Made by a program: the position numbers and the translations under genes | The notes under the pieces: generated by a model | Told to the model about the DNA's origin: nothing | What the model saw: the letters and a program-made list of their open reading frames with translations, nothing else | Databases searched by the model: none | Assembly (NCBI GenBank): GCA_001970955.1 | Contig: MPUH01001213.1 | Location: forward strand, 1 to 20,944 | DNA from: Stentor coeruleus | Lineage: Eukaryota; Ciliophora; Heterotrichea; Heterotrichida; Stentoridae | Length of the DNA: 20,944 nt | Direction: 5' to 3' | In this document: positions 1 to 8,813 of the stretch, piece after piece | How the letters are laid out: every line of letters starts with the position of its first letter | How positions within the stretch are numbered: position 1 is the stretch's first letter

Positions 1-1134
1 AAGATATATTTTCTAACTAACTAATTAGATTCACTTATGAAAATGATTTAAGCTTAAATATTTACTAAAATATAATATTGGAATAAACATTTATATAAGA
101 AAACTTAAAAAAATGCTTAAACTGCAATTAGTTGTGAAGAAAACTCTATGAGAAGTATAAGTCTTTATAATAAACAATAAATTATTATTATAGGTATGCA
201 TAAATTAAATCCTAATGCTAATTGATATCATATAAAAGTATATTCATATTGTAACTATTATTGAAGTGATGATGGCTATTAAAGTTGTTATAGATGTAAA
301 TGATTTAAAGATACAAAAATTTAAAAGATTTAATAGATGATGTTAAAGTTATTAAAGATTATTTTGATTCTTAAGAATAATGGGAGGATAAAATAAAAAG
401 CAAAATCTTTTTTGTCTGCATTAGTTAAATTAGGATTATAAATAGCAAATTATATTTTGCTTGATAAATAATTGATAAGCAAGTCTGGAAAGTTTTTTCT
501 TGTAGTTAAAAGTGTCACTTTTTTAGAAATAATATTTCGTCAGCAGGTATTCCAATTCTACATCAAAATAAAGTTTATTTCTGATTTTATAATGGCTTAG
601 TTATTTTTTAGCTTTGAAATCTTTAAAATTGCCTTACCTTTTGCTTTCGAACTTAAGTTTCCTACATGAAGTGAAGACAAAATTTCATCAAGTGTAATAT
701 TTTCTTTTGTCTTTTGGGATTCCAGTACTGACATATTCACCTACTAAACAACTCACGCTTTTCCTACTTCCCCATAATTATTATACAAATCAAGCATATA
801 ATAGTAATCATAAGACCGATATACATTATCCTATTATCATCTAAAACCCAATAACTCCATAAATCTTCTAGAACTATATCATTTCCAATAAAATCTCCTA
901 AATTTTTTAAACCTAGCCACTTCTTCTAATAAACATATCATCTAAATAACATTCTTTACAAAAAAAAAATATATTCAAGTTTATAAAAACATATTCCTCA
1001 ATCTACAAAAGTATCAAAAACCCTCTTCCCAATCACAAACACTTTATCAACTATTTTTTTCCTATTTTGCTTAGCTTGACTATATATCCTAGCCTAGTAA
1101 TAATTGCCTAATTCCATAATTTAACAATTATCAA
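1..1134. other. Intergenic region, no supportable gene
   Basis: No reading frame longer than a few dozen codons is open here, and no 15-nt intron of the type seen elsewhere joins fragments into a convincing protein. Two compositional zones are visible. About 200-420 is G-rich and C-poor on the + strand. About 730-1134 is strongly C-rich and G-poor; 841-900, for example, has about 16 C and 1 G. The second zone matches the 5' flanks of other + genes here and fits the upstream region of the gene starting at 1135. The first resembles the 3' flank of a + gene, so a gene may end just left of the window, or a decayed gene may lie here. Confidence 0.6.
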
Positions 1135-2034
1135 ATGAAGTCCTCACTTGAAAACGACTTCGCCATGAGAATCCTTGACAAAGAAATCGCCCTAGAGTCC
1201 TACTGTAGCTTAACAAACCTCAAAGCCCTTATCGAACTTTATCGTGAAGCCATAGAATACTTTGAAGAAATCAGAAGCCCAAAGCTTTGGGATTTCCAAG
1301 AACGCTTGCAGAAAATCTTTATGAAGCCAAGTGTTTTTAAAATGGTTCAAGAAGAAAACAATCTCTATAAAAACACCCATGATCGAAGTCATAACAAACA
1401 TAAAGGCAACACTCAGTCTGCTCCTATAATAAAAAAGTTAAACAGGTCAAATACAGTGCCGGTGTGTGAATATGAAAAAATCGCTGAGGACGAAGCGAAA
1501 AATTCAGGCAAAATAGTCCATCGAATTGTTGAGACACAAAAAAAACGTACTGAAAACGTTAGTTCAAGAGCAGTGACGGATTTAAAGTCTCAGGAAAAAA
1601 TGCTTAATGAACGTCTTGCGAATAGGAAACAGAAATTATTGAACACATCATCAGAGTCAAGTTTTTGCTCATTTGGTCGATCGTTTACAAGTCATTTAAA
1701 TTTTTCAACAAGTTATACCAGCCATGTTTCTAAGAGTTTTATTCTAGATTATGAGTCAGATCGTTCTGCTGGACTTAATGCTTTTTCACAGTTGAATGAG
1801 AAAATTGAGAAAATCATGGAAGAAAATTTTCACGAGAAGTCAGAAAAAATTACGGAAATCAAAGTCAAATACGAATCCCAAATAAATGAACTAGAGTCTG
1901 ACTCAGGGATTTATGAAGAGATTATAAAGGAAATGCGACGACAAATGCGCAAAGAAATCGAAGAAGCGAACTCTTTCCTAGACTCAAAACGCAAAGACCT
2001 TATCCGCGCTGTAAAAAATGAGCTTGGAGTATGA
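1135..2034 (+). CDS. Unrecognised coiled-coil protein, 299 aa
   Basis: I do not recognise a named family. The N-terminal ~65 residues are helical and charged (ILDKEIALESY, then LIELYREAIEYFEEI). The middle (about 70-210) is polar and low-complexity, with a Ser/Thr-rich stretch near 170-205. The C-terminal ~80 residues (about 217-295) are a strongly predicted coiled coil rich in E, K, R and I/L. No signal peptide or membrane segment is visible, so a cytosolic or cytoskeletal scaffold role is possible but inferred only. The ATG at 1135 is preceded by a long G-poor AT-rich 5' flank, and the first codons are C-rich as in neighbouring genes. The stop is TGA. The frame is a single exon; a silent 15-nt in-frame intron cannot be excluded. 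Confidence 0.8.
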   Translation: MKSSLENDFAMRILDKEIALESYCSLTNLKALIELYREAIEYFEEIRSPKLWDFQERLQKIFMKPSVFKMVQEENNLYKNTHDRSHNKHKGNTQSAPIIKKLNRSNTVPVCEYEKIAEDEAKNSGKIVHRIVETQKKRTENVSSRAVTDLKSQEKMLNERLANRKQKLLNTSSESSFCSFGRSFTSHLNFSTSYTSHVSKSFILDYESDRSAGLNAFSQLNEKIEKIMEENFHEKSEKITEIKVKYESQINELESDSGIYEEIIKEMRRQMRKEIEEANSFLDSKRKDLIRAVKNELGV

Positions 2035-2266
2035 CTTTTATAACTATTTAACTTTCTTTGGTTAAAAGCTCTAATTTTCAGCAACCCTTCTAATTTCCCT
2101 AAAAAACCTCTCAAACTCTCCATCCTATCATAAATTTTCATAACTTTTTTTCTCTCCAAAACCAGATTTCTTCTAAATTCATTTGATTCTTTTCAAAACT
2201 TCAATAAATCTCAAATTTCTATAAACCATTTATAATATCATTATATAATCCAAAACTCTATCCTCT
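2035..2266. other. Short intergenic region between two + genes
   Basis: This is 232 bp of AT-rich, pyrimidine-rich, G-poor DNA between two co-oriented genes. It presumably contains the 3' end of the first transcript and the promoter of the next. I see no named regulatory motif. Confidence 0.5.
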
Positions 2267-3046
2267 ATGAACGAAAGTATCGATGATATCCTCGGTTTAA
2301 AAGGCCGAGAAATCCAACAAGCCTTTGATGAACTCCATCGTAATGAAATCAAGTCCAAAGTTTATGAATTAAAGTTAAAAATGCCTCATTTAGGTCGATG
2401 CCCAATCTGTACCCTACCAGTCCCATGCAAGCATTTTAGTTCTAAATCTAAAATCTCTAAAGATCATGTAGAAGAACCATTATTAACTCATACAATTGAA
2501 TGTTTTGACTTTACAGACTACCTTCCTAAAATAATTCCTGAACCTAATAAAAGGTGTTTTAAAGTTCGCTATAAAGGTCAAAATTCTATCTACAACTTTG
2601 ATTATAATCTTAGAAATACATCTTTACCTAATGAAAAACGTTTAAAACGCCTTGAAAATATTGAAAGCTATAGAGAATATAAACTCAAAAGAGAAAAAGA
2701 GAAAATCAATTTCCTTAAAGAAGAAGAGGAATGCAAAAAAAAACATGCTGAACATGCAGATATAGCAAGGCAGAAGTATTTGAAAAAACAAAAGGAAAAA
2801 GTTCAGGAGTATAATGAGTGTTTGGTAAATAGGATAGAGAAAATTAAGGCTATTGTTGGTAAAGATGAGGAAAAAAGGAAAGTAGCTGAGGAGAGGAAAG
2901 TTAAGTATTATGAGGAACAGAAGATGAAATTGGAGGAATATTATTTGAAGAAAGAGATAATGAAGAAAATAGCGAGAGAAAAAGTTTTAGAATTACAAGA
3001 AGAGGTTGTGAACTTTAAGCCTATTAAAATTAAACACGTTTTATAA
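2267..3046 (+). CDS. Coiled-coil protein with N-terminal Cys/His zinc-type motif, 259 aa
   Basis: No named family recognised. Residues 45-56 contain CPICTLPVPCKH, a C-x2-C-x5-C-x-H cluster that could bind one zinc ion. It is followed by a mixed segment (60-130), then a long, highly charged helix from about residue 127 to 250 dominated by K, E and R, which is a classic single alpha-helix or coiled coil. There is no signal peptide or transmembrane segment. The layout resembles cytoskeletal or ciliary structural proteins common in ciliates, but that is inference. The start at 2267 is the first ATG after an AT-rich leader and the stop is TAA. Base use shifts along the gene: C-rich codons at the start, G-rich and C-poor at the end (2881-2940 has about 20 G and 2 C). 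Confidence 0.8.
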   Translation: MNESIDDILGLKGREIQQAFDELHRNEIKSKVYELKLKMPHLGRCPICTLPVPCKHFSSKSKISKDHVEEPLLTHTIECFDFTDYLPKIIPEPNKRCFKVRYKGQNSIYNFDYNLRNTSLPNEKRLKRLENIESYREYKLKREKEKINFLKEEEECKKKHAEHADIARQKYLKKQKEKVQEYNECLVNRIEKIKAIVGKDEEKRKVAEERKVKYYEEQKMKLEEYYLKKEIMKKIAREKVLELQEEVVNFKPIKIKHVL

Positions 3047-3483
3047 ATAAATATAGAAATGTTTGATATTGGAGATGGGTTATTTTATGCTATAGAATTT
3101 AGTTGGAGAATTCTTTTTATGGGAAGTTTTTGCATAGGAAATATGTTTATATATCACAAAATATGTTATTATATCTATAAATACTATATAAACCATTAAA
3201 CAACTACTTCAGAATATTCACTATTTATAAGAATATCTACATAAAAACATTTATAAAACATTCGACTACAACTTTTACTATATTCTCCCATTTATTATCT
3301 TTTCAATATCAATCTTCTCATTAATAAAACCAAATATTTCTCAACCATTAATCCTCAATAATTTATAAAATCTATTCCAAACTCAAAAATACTATAAACC
3401 CTTCTGGCAAATTCTAAATTAATTCATAATCCTCCTATCACTATCCCTCCTTACAAAAACCTACATCCTAAAAACTAATAAAA
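3047..3483. other. Intergenic region, no gene seen
   Basis: This is 437 bp without an ORF of note. The first ~120 bases are G-rich and C-poor (3061-3120 has about 14 G and 2 C), like a 3' flank. The remainder switches to C-rich and G-poor up to the dymeclin ATG, like a 5' flank. The switch near 3180-3200 probably marks the boundary between the two transcription units. Confidence 0.5.
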
Positions 3484-5529
3484 ATGGGAAACGACGTGTC
3501 ATGTTTATGCGAAGAGACCCTTCAAAGTGTCCAGTGGACGAATTTTGACAGCAAAGATCTCTACGTCGAGCTTTCCTCAAAGACTTTCTCTCCACGCAAA
3601 GACCTCTGTAAAAAAGCTTGCGAAAACTGCCTCAAATCTGAAGTCCTTAACCATCTGATGCAAAAAATCTTTGAATACTGGAACTACGAATACCTCACAT
3701 CAAATCTTTTGCATTTATTCAAACATTTCATTCTTTTCGTGTATTCTGAAAGAATCCCATACTCGTTTCTCTTCGATGACTCCAAAAAATCAATCCCAAC
3801 TCAATATGAGAATTCCTTTCATCGCTTAGTCCCATGTAACTTTTCCTTTCAAAACCTCAATAAAACAGTTTATATAAGCGTACCTCAAAGTGCAGATTTT
3901 GACCGGGCTAAAGAGCAGGCGCATATGATCGAGACAATAAAAAGTCATTTTACTGAAGTAAATGAGCATGTTTTAAGACATAATGAGAATATTTACTTAA
4001 GTGATGATAATGGGAAGGTTATTGGTATTGAAGAAATATATAAACATTATACAAACGCAGCAAGCGATACTCTAGTCGACCCGTTTAAAACTCAAACTAA
4101 GAATTTTACGGTATTTAAGGCAAATGTCAAAACTATGGAATGCGATTTGACTTCACCAATGAGTGCTTTTATTAAACAACTTGTTGAAAAACTTATAGGT
4201 GAAGATATGAAAAGACATATTGTTAAGACACATGCTGTACTTGAGACCCTTATAACTCTTTTAGCTAGTCACTTATATTGGCTTGAAAAACCAGTTGGCC
4301 GTATTTCTTATAGTCTGTTTAAAACCTCACCAGCTTTAGATATACTCATGAACCTGCCGATTGAGACTGCACAGATGCTTTCAAGGGTACTTTTAGAATT
4401 CTCATGTAATAATTGGAAAGCCTTACCTAAGTTATCTATTTTTTCGACCCTTTTATCATCATTTCTTGATATCAGACTAGGAGAAATCGACTACAAAGTT
4501 GGCCAAGTTGCTTTGAACTTCCTCCTTTTACTTAACTCTTCAAACCATTCTCCAAACCCTTTTCGTATTCAGAACTGGGAAATGAAATGGGAAAATATTG
4601 TCTCAGCATTACTTACCCACATCAACACTTTCCCTGGACTTTTAATGTTTACAGAACTTATGATGAGAAACCCAAGTTTTTATAACAGTGTGCTTTCAAG
4701 ATCAGACCCCGAAGCTTTTCTTGAGCCTCTTCTTGGCGAAGTATATGCAATTACTGAAAATGCATCAAGATTACATTTGATTTTGGTATTGCTAATGATC
4801 CTTAGCAAAGATAAGATTTTTATTAGGTTTATCAACAAAGATGCGATATTAAGCAATGTAGTTTGGCTTCAAGAGTATCATATTGAAAAAATATCCCTTG
4901 GTTCATTGATGGTCCTTGCCCTTGTCAGATTGATAAGAGAGAATCTTAGGACAAAAAAACAAGATTATATACATGTAGCGACAATATCTTGTATGCTTAA
5001 TATAAGCTCATCTTTAACTAACCTACATGAACTTCCAAGTATGGAACTAGTCTCTTTATGTAAAGCACTTTTTAGCAAGTATTCAAAACTCCAAGGGAAA
5101 TCAACAAGTGAAATAGGGTTATTTGCTGACTTACTTCATTTAGCTATTGAACTTATATGCAAAATCATGTCATCAGGACTATCAAGTAATCCTTATCTTA
5201 TACAAGCTGTACTTCATCATTCTGAATTGTTTACAAAAATCAAACACTCAGATTTGGTTAATCAAAATGTCACATTGATATGTGATTGTATTGAAAATTG
5301 TATGAGGAATATTGATAGTGAAAATATCCTTGAAAGTATTTTGTGTACTAGTAAAGTTTATCAGTTTGGGGAGTGTTTGAATGATATTTTACAGTGCAGA
5401 GAGTTTGTTTTTGTTGAACATGGACAGAAATGGGAAGAATTTGTGGTGCCTTATGTTTGGCAAGAGATAACAAAGGATTTGGTTGCAGTTCCAAACATAA
5501 GCAGAGTTGTTTTGTTTAGGCATAACTAA
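3484..5529 (+). CDS. DYM: Dymeclin family protein (Golgi organisation), 681 aa
   Basis: Dymeclin is a peripheral Golgi protein needed for Golgi organisation and trafficking; loss of the human gene causes Dyggve-Melchior-Clausen dysplasia. Family features visible here: an MGN start giving an N-myristoylation site at Gly2; a helical, Leu-rich repeat-like body with no real membrane span; a conserved block near residue 470 (ISLGSLMVLALVRLIREN, followed by QDYIH); a later NPYLIQAVLHHSELF block matching the NPNLVYALLYKRDLF region I recall from animal dymeclin; and the near C-terminal EEFVVPYVW (about residue 656), matching the EEFFIPYVW signature. Length (681 aa) matches the family norm of about 670-700. 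Cys7 and Cys9 next to the myristoyl site could be S-acylated. Single exon, TAA stop, ending 40 bp before the stop of a convergent gene. Confidence 0.93.
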   Translation: MGNDVSCLCEETLQSVQWTNFDSKDLYVELSSKTFSPRKDLCKKACENCLKSEVLNHLMQKIFEYWNYEYLTSNLLHLFKHFILFVYSERIPYSFLFDDSKKSIPTQYENSFHRLVPCNFSFQNLNKTVYISVPQSADFDRAKEQAHMIETIKSHFTEVNEHVLRHNENIYLSDDNGKVIGIEEIYKHYTNAASDTLVDPFKTQTKNFTVFKANVKTMECDLTSPMSAFIKQLVEKLIGEDMKRHIVKTHAVLETLITLLASHLYWLEKPVGRISYSLFKTSPALDILMNLPIETAQMLSRVLLEFSCNNWKALPKLSIFSTLLSSFLDIRLGEIDYKVGQVALNFLLLLNSSNHSPNPFRIQNWEMKWENIVSALLTHINTFPGLLMFTELMMRNPSFYNSVLSRSDPEAFLEPLLGEVYAITENASRLHLILVLLMILSKDKIFIRFINKDAILSNVVWLQEYHIEKISLGSLMVLALVRLIRENLRTKKQDYIHVATISCMLNISSSLTNLHELPSMELVSLCKALFSKYSKLQGKSTSEIGLFADLLHLAIELICKIMSSGLSSNPYLIQAVLHHSELFTKIKHSDLVNQNVTLICDCIENCMRNIDSENILESILCTSKVYQFGECLNDILQCREFVFVEHGQKWEEFVVPYVWQEITKDLVAVPNISRVVLFRHN

Positions 5530-5569
5530 ATGAAATTATCATAAAAATAGATAGTTTACCTTATTATTA

Positions 5570-5902
5570 CTATATTATAAGGCATTTGCAGCAAGAATCA
5601 CTTTCAGGTTTCCGTTTTCTATTAGCTTTATATGAGTTTTTTAGTTGGTTTATAATTTCACTACGACTTTCTGAATCGATTTGCCTGTTGATTGAAAGCT
5701 TTTTTTGACTTGTGCTTATGGTAAGATCAGAAAACTCTGATTTATCGATTGTCTTATTACTAGCCTTCAGATCTTGTTCCCCATCGCCATTTTCTGACAG
5801 GTTTATTTCAGATTTGAAGATTGAATTAACATCTGAATCTATTAGTTTGGACTTTGCTACTTTTATTGTTAAGTATTCATCATCTTCTTGTTGTTCTATC
5901 AT
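5570..5902 (-). CDS. Small acidic/Ser-rich protein with CaaX-like lipidation tail, 110 aa
   Basis: Not recognised as a family member. The protein is short, polar and rich in S, D, E and K, with no folded-domain motif. It ends in CCKCLII: a CaaX-type box (C107-L-I-I; terminal Ile/Leu would suggest geranylgeranylation) preceded by two further cysteines (C104, C105) and a basic stretch (NRKRK at about 95-99). That combination is typical of Ras/Rho-like C-termini that are prenylated and then palmitoylated at adjacent cysteines. Convergent with the dymeclin gene (stops 40 bp apart) and divergent from the DHHC acyltransferase gene. Its 5' flank on the + strand is G-rich and C-poor, the orientation expected of a minus-strand gene, which supports it over the overlapping + frame at 5712-5945. 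Stop TAG. Confidence 0.7.
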   Translation of the reverse strand: MIEQQEDDEYLTIKVAKSKLIDSDVNSIFKSEINLSENGDGEQDLKASNKTIDKSEFSDLTISTSQKKLSINRQIDSESRSEIINQLKNSYKANRKRKPESDSCCKCLII

Positions 5903-6248
5903 ATATTTTATTATAAAAGATTACATTTTTTTAGTTGATGATTAGTATATTTTTTAGACAAACAGTAAAGATATACCTAGGGGGTTTCTTATTAGAACAG
6001 GCAAGTTGATTGAAGAAATTTTGACTGATAAAAATTGTAGAGTATATAAAATGATGGTTTTATTTGTAATAAATTAGGATTTTATAATCATTTCTATGAT
6101 TAGTTTATTAAGAATAAGTGATTAATATTGAAAATATGATGATTTTATTAGATGATGATTTTTGAGTTCTTCTATTGCAAAAAGTACTTTTAAATATTTT
6201 AGGAAATTTTATGGTTGAGGTTTATATTTTATATAAAACAACTTTACT
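5903..6248. promoter_or_regulatory. Shared 5' region between divergent genes
   Basis: This 346-bp region separates the starts of the CaaX protein gene (-) and the DHHC gene (+), so both promoters must lie in it or overlap the genes. It is AT-rich and G>C on the + strand. I see no recognisable promoter element. Confidence 0.45.
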
Positions 6249-7250
6249 ATGAGAAATCGTAATGGATATTTAGGTTCTCTAATTCCAGTATTGATGACTT
6301 TGCTTCATATGATTATCTTAGCTATGGAAGTGAGTTTTTCAGAGACTTTGCAAGTGATTTCATTGAGATCTTTGCTTTACTTGTAAAAAATATTTAGTGT
6401 GATATTTTTCATTGTAGTAGCCAGCTATTTAATTGCTAGTTACAAGGACCCAGGGATTATAAGGTCATTAAAACTTATAAAAAACTCGCCTGCACATACA
6501 AATGGGCCGCTGTCTATAGACAAATTTCCAGTTACAGAACCAGGCAAACCCATTGATACTAATTCAAAGCGCTCTGATCAGCCAAAAGAATTAGAAGATG
6601 AAAACTCAGGACCGATATCAACAAGTGCATTTGGCCAAAGCCCAATAGTTGATAGTGAAGATGAACAAGAACCTCCAGGCCGAGTAAGTATCAGTAATAC
6701 TCCTCAACAAGAAGCAAGTTCTATCTATATTGAAACCCGTTTTTGTACAAAATGCACAATTGAAATACCTATGAGAGCAAAACATTGTCGGTATTGCGAT
6801 GTCTGTATATCTTTTTATGATCATCATTGTCCTTGGATGAACAATTGCGTAGGTGAAAGAAACAGGTTTAATTTTTGGTGGTATTTATTTTTTGAATGCA
6901 TTCTTTTAGACTGGTCCTTTTACATATCGATCAATTGTATTCAAGAGTCAAGTACATTTATAGCATGGCTCGAAAGTAACTACCTTCAACTTTTAGCATT
7001 GATTTTAATTGGGTTTTTCAGTTTAATGGTAAGTTTTTTGCTGTTTTTCCACACTTATCTTATCTTTTCAAATAAAACCACATGGGAGCATTTGTCTAGA
7101 GATAAAATTTCCTATTTGAAAGAATGGCCTAAAAAATTTGGAAGCCCATTTAGTAAGGGTTTATTTAAAAATGTTCAGTATTTCTGTTGCAAACCTTTAC
7201 CTAAAGATTATACAGTATGGTCGATGCCTTCAAAAATCCCTAAAGAATAA
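6249..7250 (+). CDS. DHHC-type protein S-acyltransferase, 328 aa, one 15-nt intron
   Basis: Palmitoyltransferase of the DHHC family, attaching fatty acids to protein cysteines at membranes. Joining 6249-6382 to 6398-7250 restores a first membrane span that a single-frame reading misses. Order: TM1 (about 8-28), TM2 (about 36-60), a DPG motif at 62-64, an unusually long polar acidic linker (about 70-155), the Cys-rich domain from FCTKC to the catalytic DHHC at 186-189 (Cys189 acyl acceptor), TM3, TM4, then the TTxE-type motif TTWE at 272-275. All hallmarks of an active enzyme are present. The ATG at 6249 is preceded by an in-frame TAA 12-14 bases upstream. The long linker between TM2 and the Cys-rich domain is the main oddity. 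Divergent from a small protein with lipidatable cysteines. Confidence 0.93.
6383..6397 (+). other. 15-nt intron in DHHC gene (phase 2)
   Basis: The sequence gtaaaaaatatttag has GT-AG ends and TA at positions 9-10. Removing it joins TT and T into a codon and links the first membrane span in frame to the rest of the protein. Retention gives an in-frame TAA. Confidence 0.9.
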
Positions 7251-7298
7251 CTAACATGTTTAGAGTTTACCCTTTTTAGCACTTGTAATGATATAAAT

Positions 7299-8345
7299 AT
7301 GCTTAGTTTTGTTGAATTTTAAGTATTGACTGCTGGTATGCCAATAATTTAAAAGGCAAAATAGATTTTTTGCTAAGAATGTTGAGATTAGCAGGTCCTA
7401 AGGAAATAGAAGATATGGGAAGTGAGTATTATGTGATATTTATAAAGATTGGGAAGTGAGAGGAAAATGCTAAAATTCAATTGAGTTTAAAATAACTCTT
7501 GAACTACTGTAACTAAAACGTGACTTTTAATACTTCTAATAAATTTGAGACTGATAATGATGAAGAGATAATACTTTGAGGTACAGGAATAGATATTTTA
7601 AAGGGAATTCTATGGATGACATTATGGAAATTGGAAATTTTGTGATTAAAAACAAGGGTTTTAATTTTATACGTGTGATGAAGGGTTTGAGGCTCTTGCT
7701 AGGGATAGAGTTTTTGTTTTGTCTCCAACAAAAATATCTAATTTCAGTACAAATTTCTTCCTTAGCATGAATTCTCAAGACTTAATCCTATCACCAATAT
7801 TTTTTCTTTCCTAAAATCTTTCAAAGACTCTGAGTTTATAAAAAAACTACACACTAACTCTTAAAAGCATATAATCAACTTGGTTATTCAATAAATTTAA
7901 AATATTATATAATGGCTATACAACAACAAAAAGTATAGTAAATCAAGCTTACTTAATGGTTGAATAGACTAGTATTCAAGGACCATTTGAGGATATCTCA
8001 AATTTTAAAATTAATTCATAAGCCAAAGAGAGAATTTATGGTAAATACTTATCATGTAGTTGTAGCAAAAAATGTTATAAGCAACTTTTCTAATTTTACT
8101 ATAAAAATTCAAGACCATATTGTTTGATATTACCCCAAAAGGCTAAATTCAATATAGCAACTTGTAATCTAAAGTTTTTTTTTGAAGGTAGGCAAGATGA
8201 ATATTGGATTTAAGAGACTTATTTTTTTCTAAGAAATACTGAGAATACTAGTAAGGTACAACGAGATGATAAGAGAAATATGTATGAGAAATATATTATT
8301 ATTACAGCGGAAATTATTATTGTTTTTGTTATTATCAGATGCTGA
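7299..8345 (+). pseudogene. Degraded A1 aspartic protease (first copy of tandem array)
   Basis: Fragments in changing + frames align in order with the three downstream proteases. An ATG at 7299 opens a signal-like start (MLSFVEF, stop, VLTAGMPII) resembling MFSVLLLISIVSGLISI of the third intact copy. SEYYVIFIKIG (7421-7453) matches LEYYADFELG before the first active site, which is itself eroded. From 7576, YRNRYFKG then IMEIGNF and KNKGFNFI match the flap YGEGSIQG and ISIGAF and RNMAFLLV. From 7677 to 8345 one frame with eight stops carries matches to LEGLKSDG, KLSG, SQSIISSPIF, a degenerate second active site (LMVE, stop, TSIQGP for IFDTGTSAIYGP), a CSC pair matching CEC, EYWI for FWIL, and a hydrophobic tail. 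At least three frameshifts and about ten stops. The antisense ORF at 7536-7778 is its shadow. Confidence 0.85.
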
Positions 8346-8813
8346 TTTATGTGCATTTAAGTATGAAAAAGGGAAGAAAAATAGCTATGATTGAATGCAG
8401 GGATAACTGAAGTTGGCAAATTCAAAAATAAGTTTTTTGGGAGATTTGATTGATTATTGTTTTTTTTTAGGTATTGATACTTAAGTTATAAGCAAAGATA
8501 TTAGAAGAAAAAAAAAATATAGATTTTTATATTGTAGAAGTTAAATTGTAAGATTTGTGGAGGATTTGAGTGAAATCTTTATGCAAATGCTATATTCGAT
8601 TCTTTAGGATTTTAATTTGAAATTTTATATGAAAAGTTATAGAAATCGAAGCTACAACCATATTAAGCGACTTTTTTTTATAATAGATTAAGAAAAATAC
8701 ATGTAATTTATAATTTATATGCATAGCTAGAGTTGTAAACTTTAAAAAAGGGATATTATTATCAGAATCCAAATTATTAATTTATATCAAGATTAATGAC
8801 TTATAAACTATAA
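8346..8813. other. Intergenic region, no gene seen
   Basis: This 468-bp AT-rich stretch lies between the protease pseudogene and the first protease ORF. It is G-rich and C-poor throughout, like the 3' flanks of + genes here, fitting the trailer of the now-dead gene. A short minus-strand frame at 8590-8772 has no features to support it. Confidence 0.5.

Noticed and set aside
196-600. Reading 196-600 as a protein with TAA/TAG=Gln and TGA=Trp (alternative ciliate code)
   Set aside because: About 10 stops in 135 codons equals the random expectation at this AT content, and all solid genes in the window use the standard code.
2825-2839. Possible silent in-frame 15-nt intron (gtaaataggatagag) in the zinc/coiled-coil gene
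   Set aside because: It lacks TA at positions 9-10 found in all six supported introns, and the encoded residues fit the coiled coil.
5712-5945. Plus-strand 77-aa ORF overlapping the CaaX protein gene
   Set aside because: Flank composition and the CCKCLII C-terminus favour the minus-strand frame; the + frame has no features.
7536-7778. Minus-strand ORF of 80 aa, and an overlapping minus-strand frame that looks codon-like
   Set aside because: The + strand here carries the protease pseudogene in conserved order; the minus frames are its antisense shadow.
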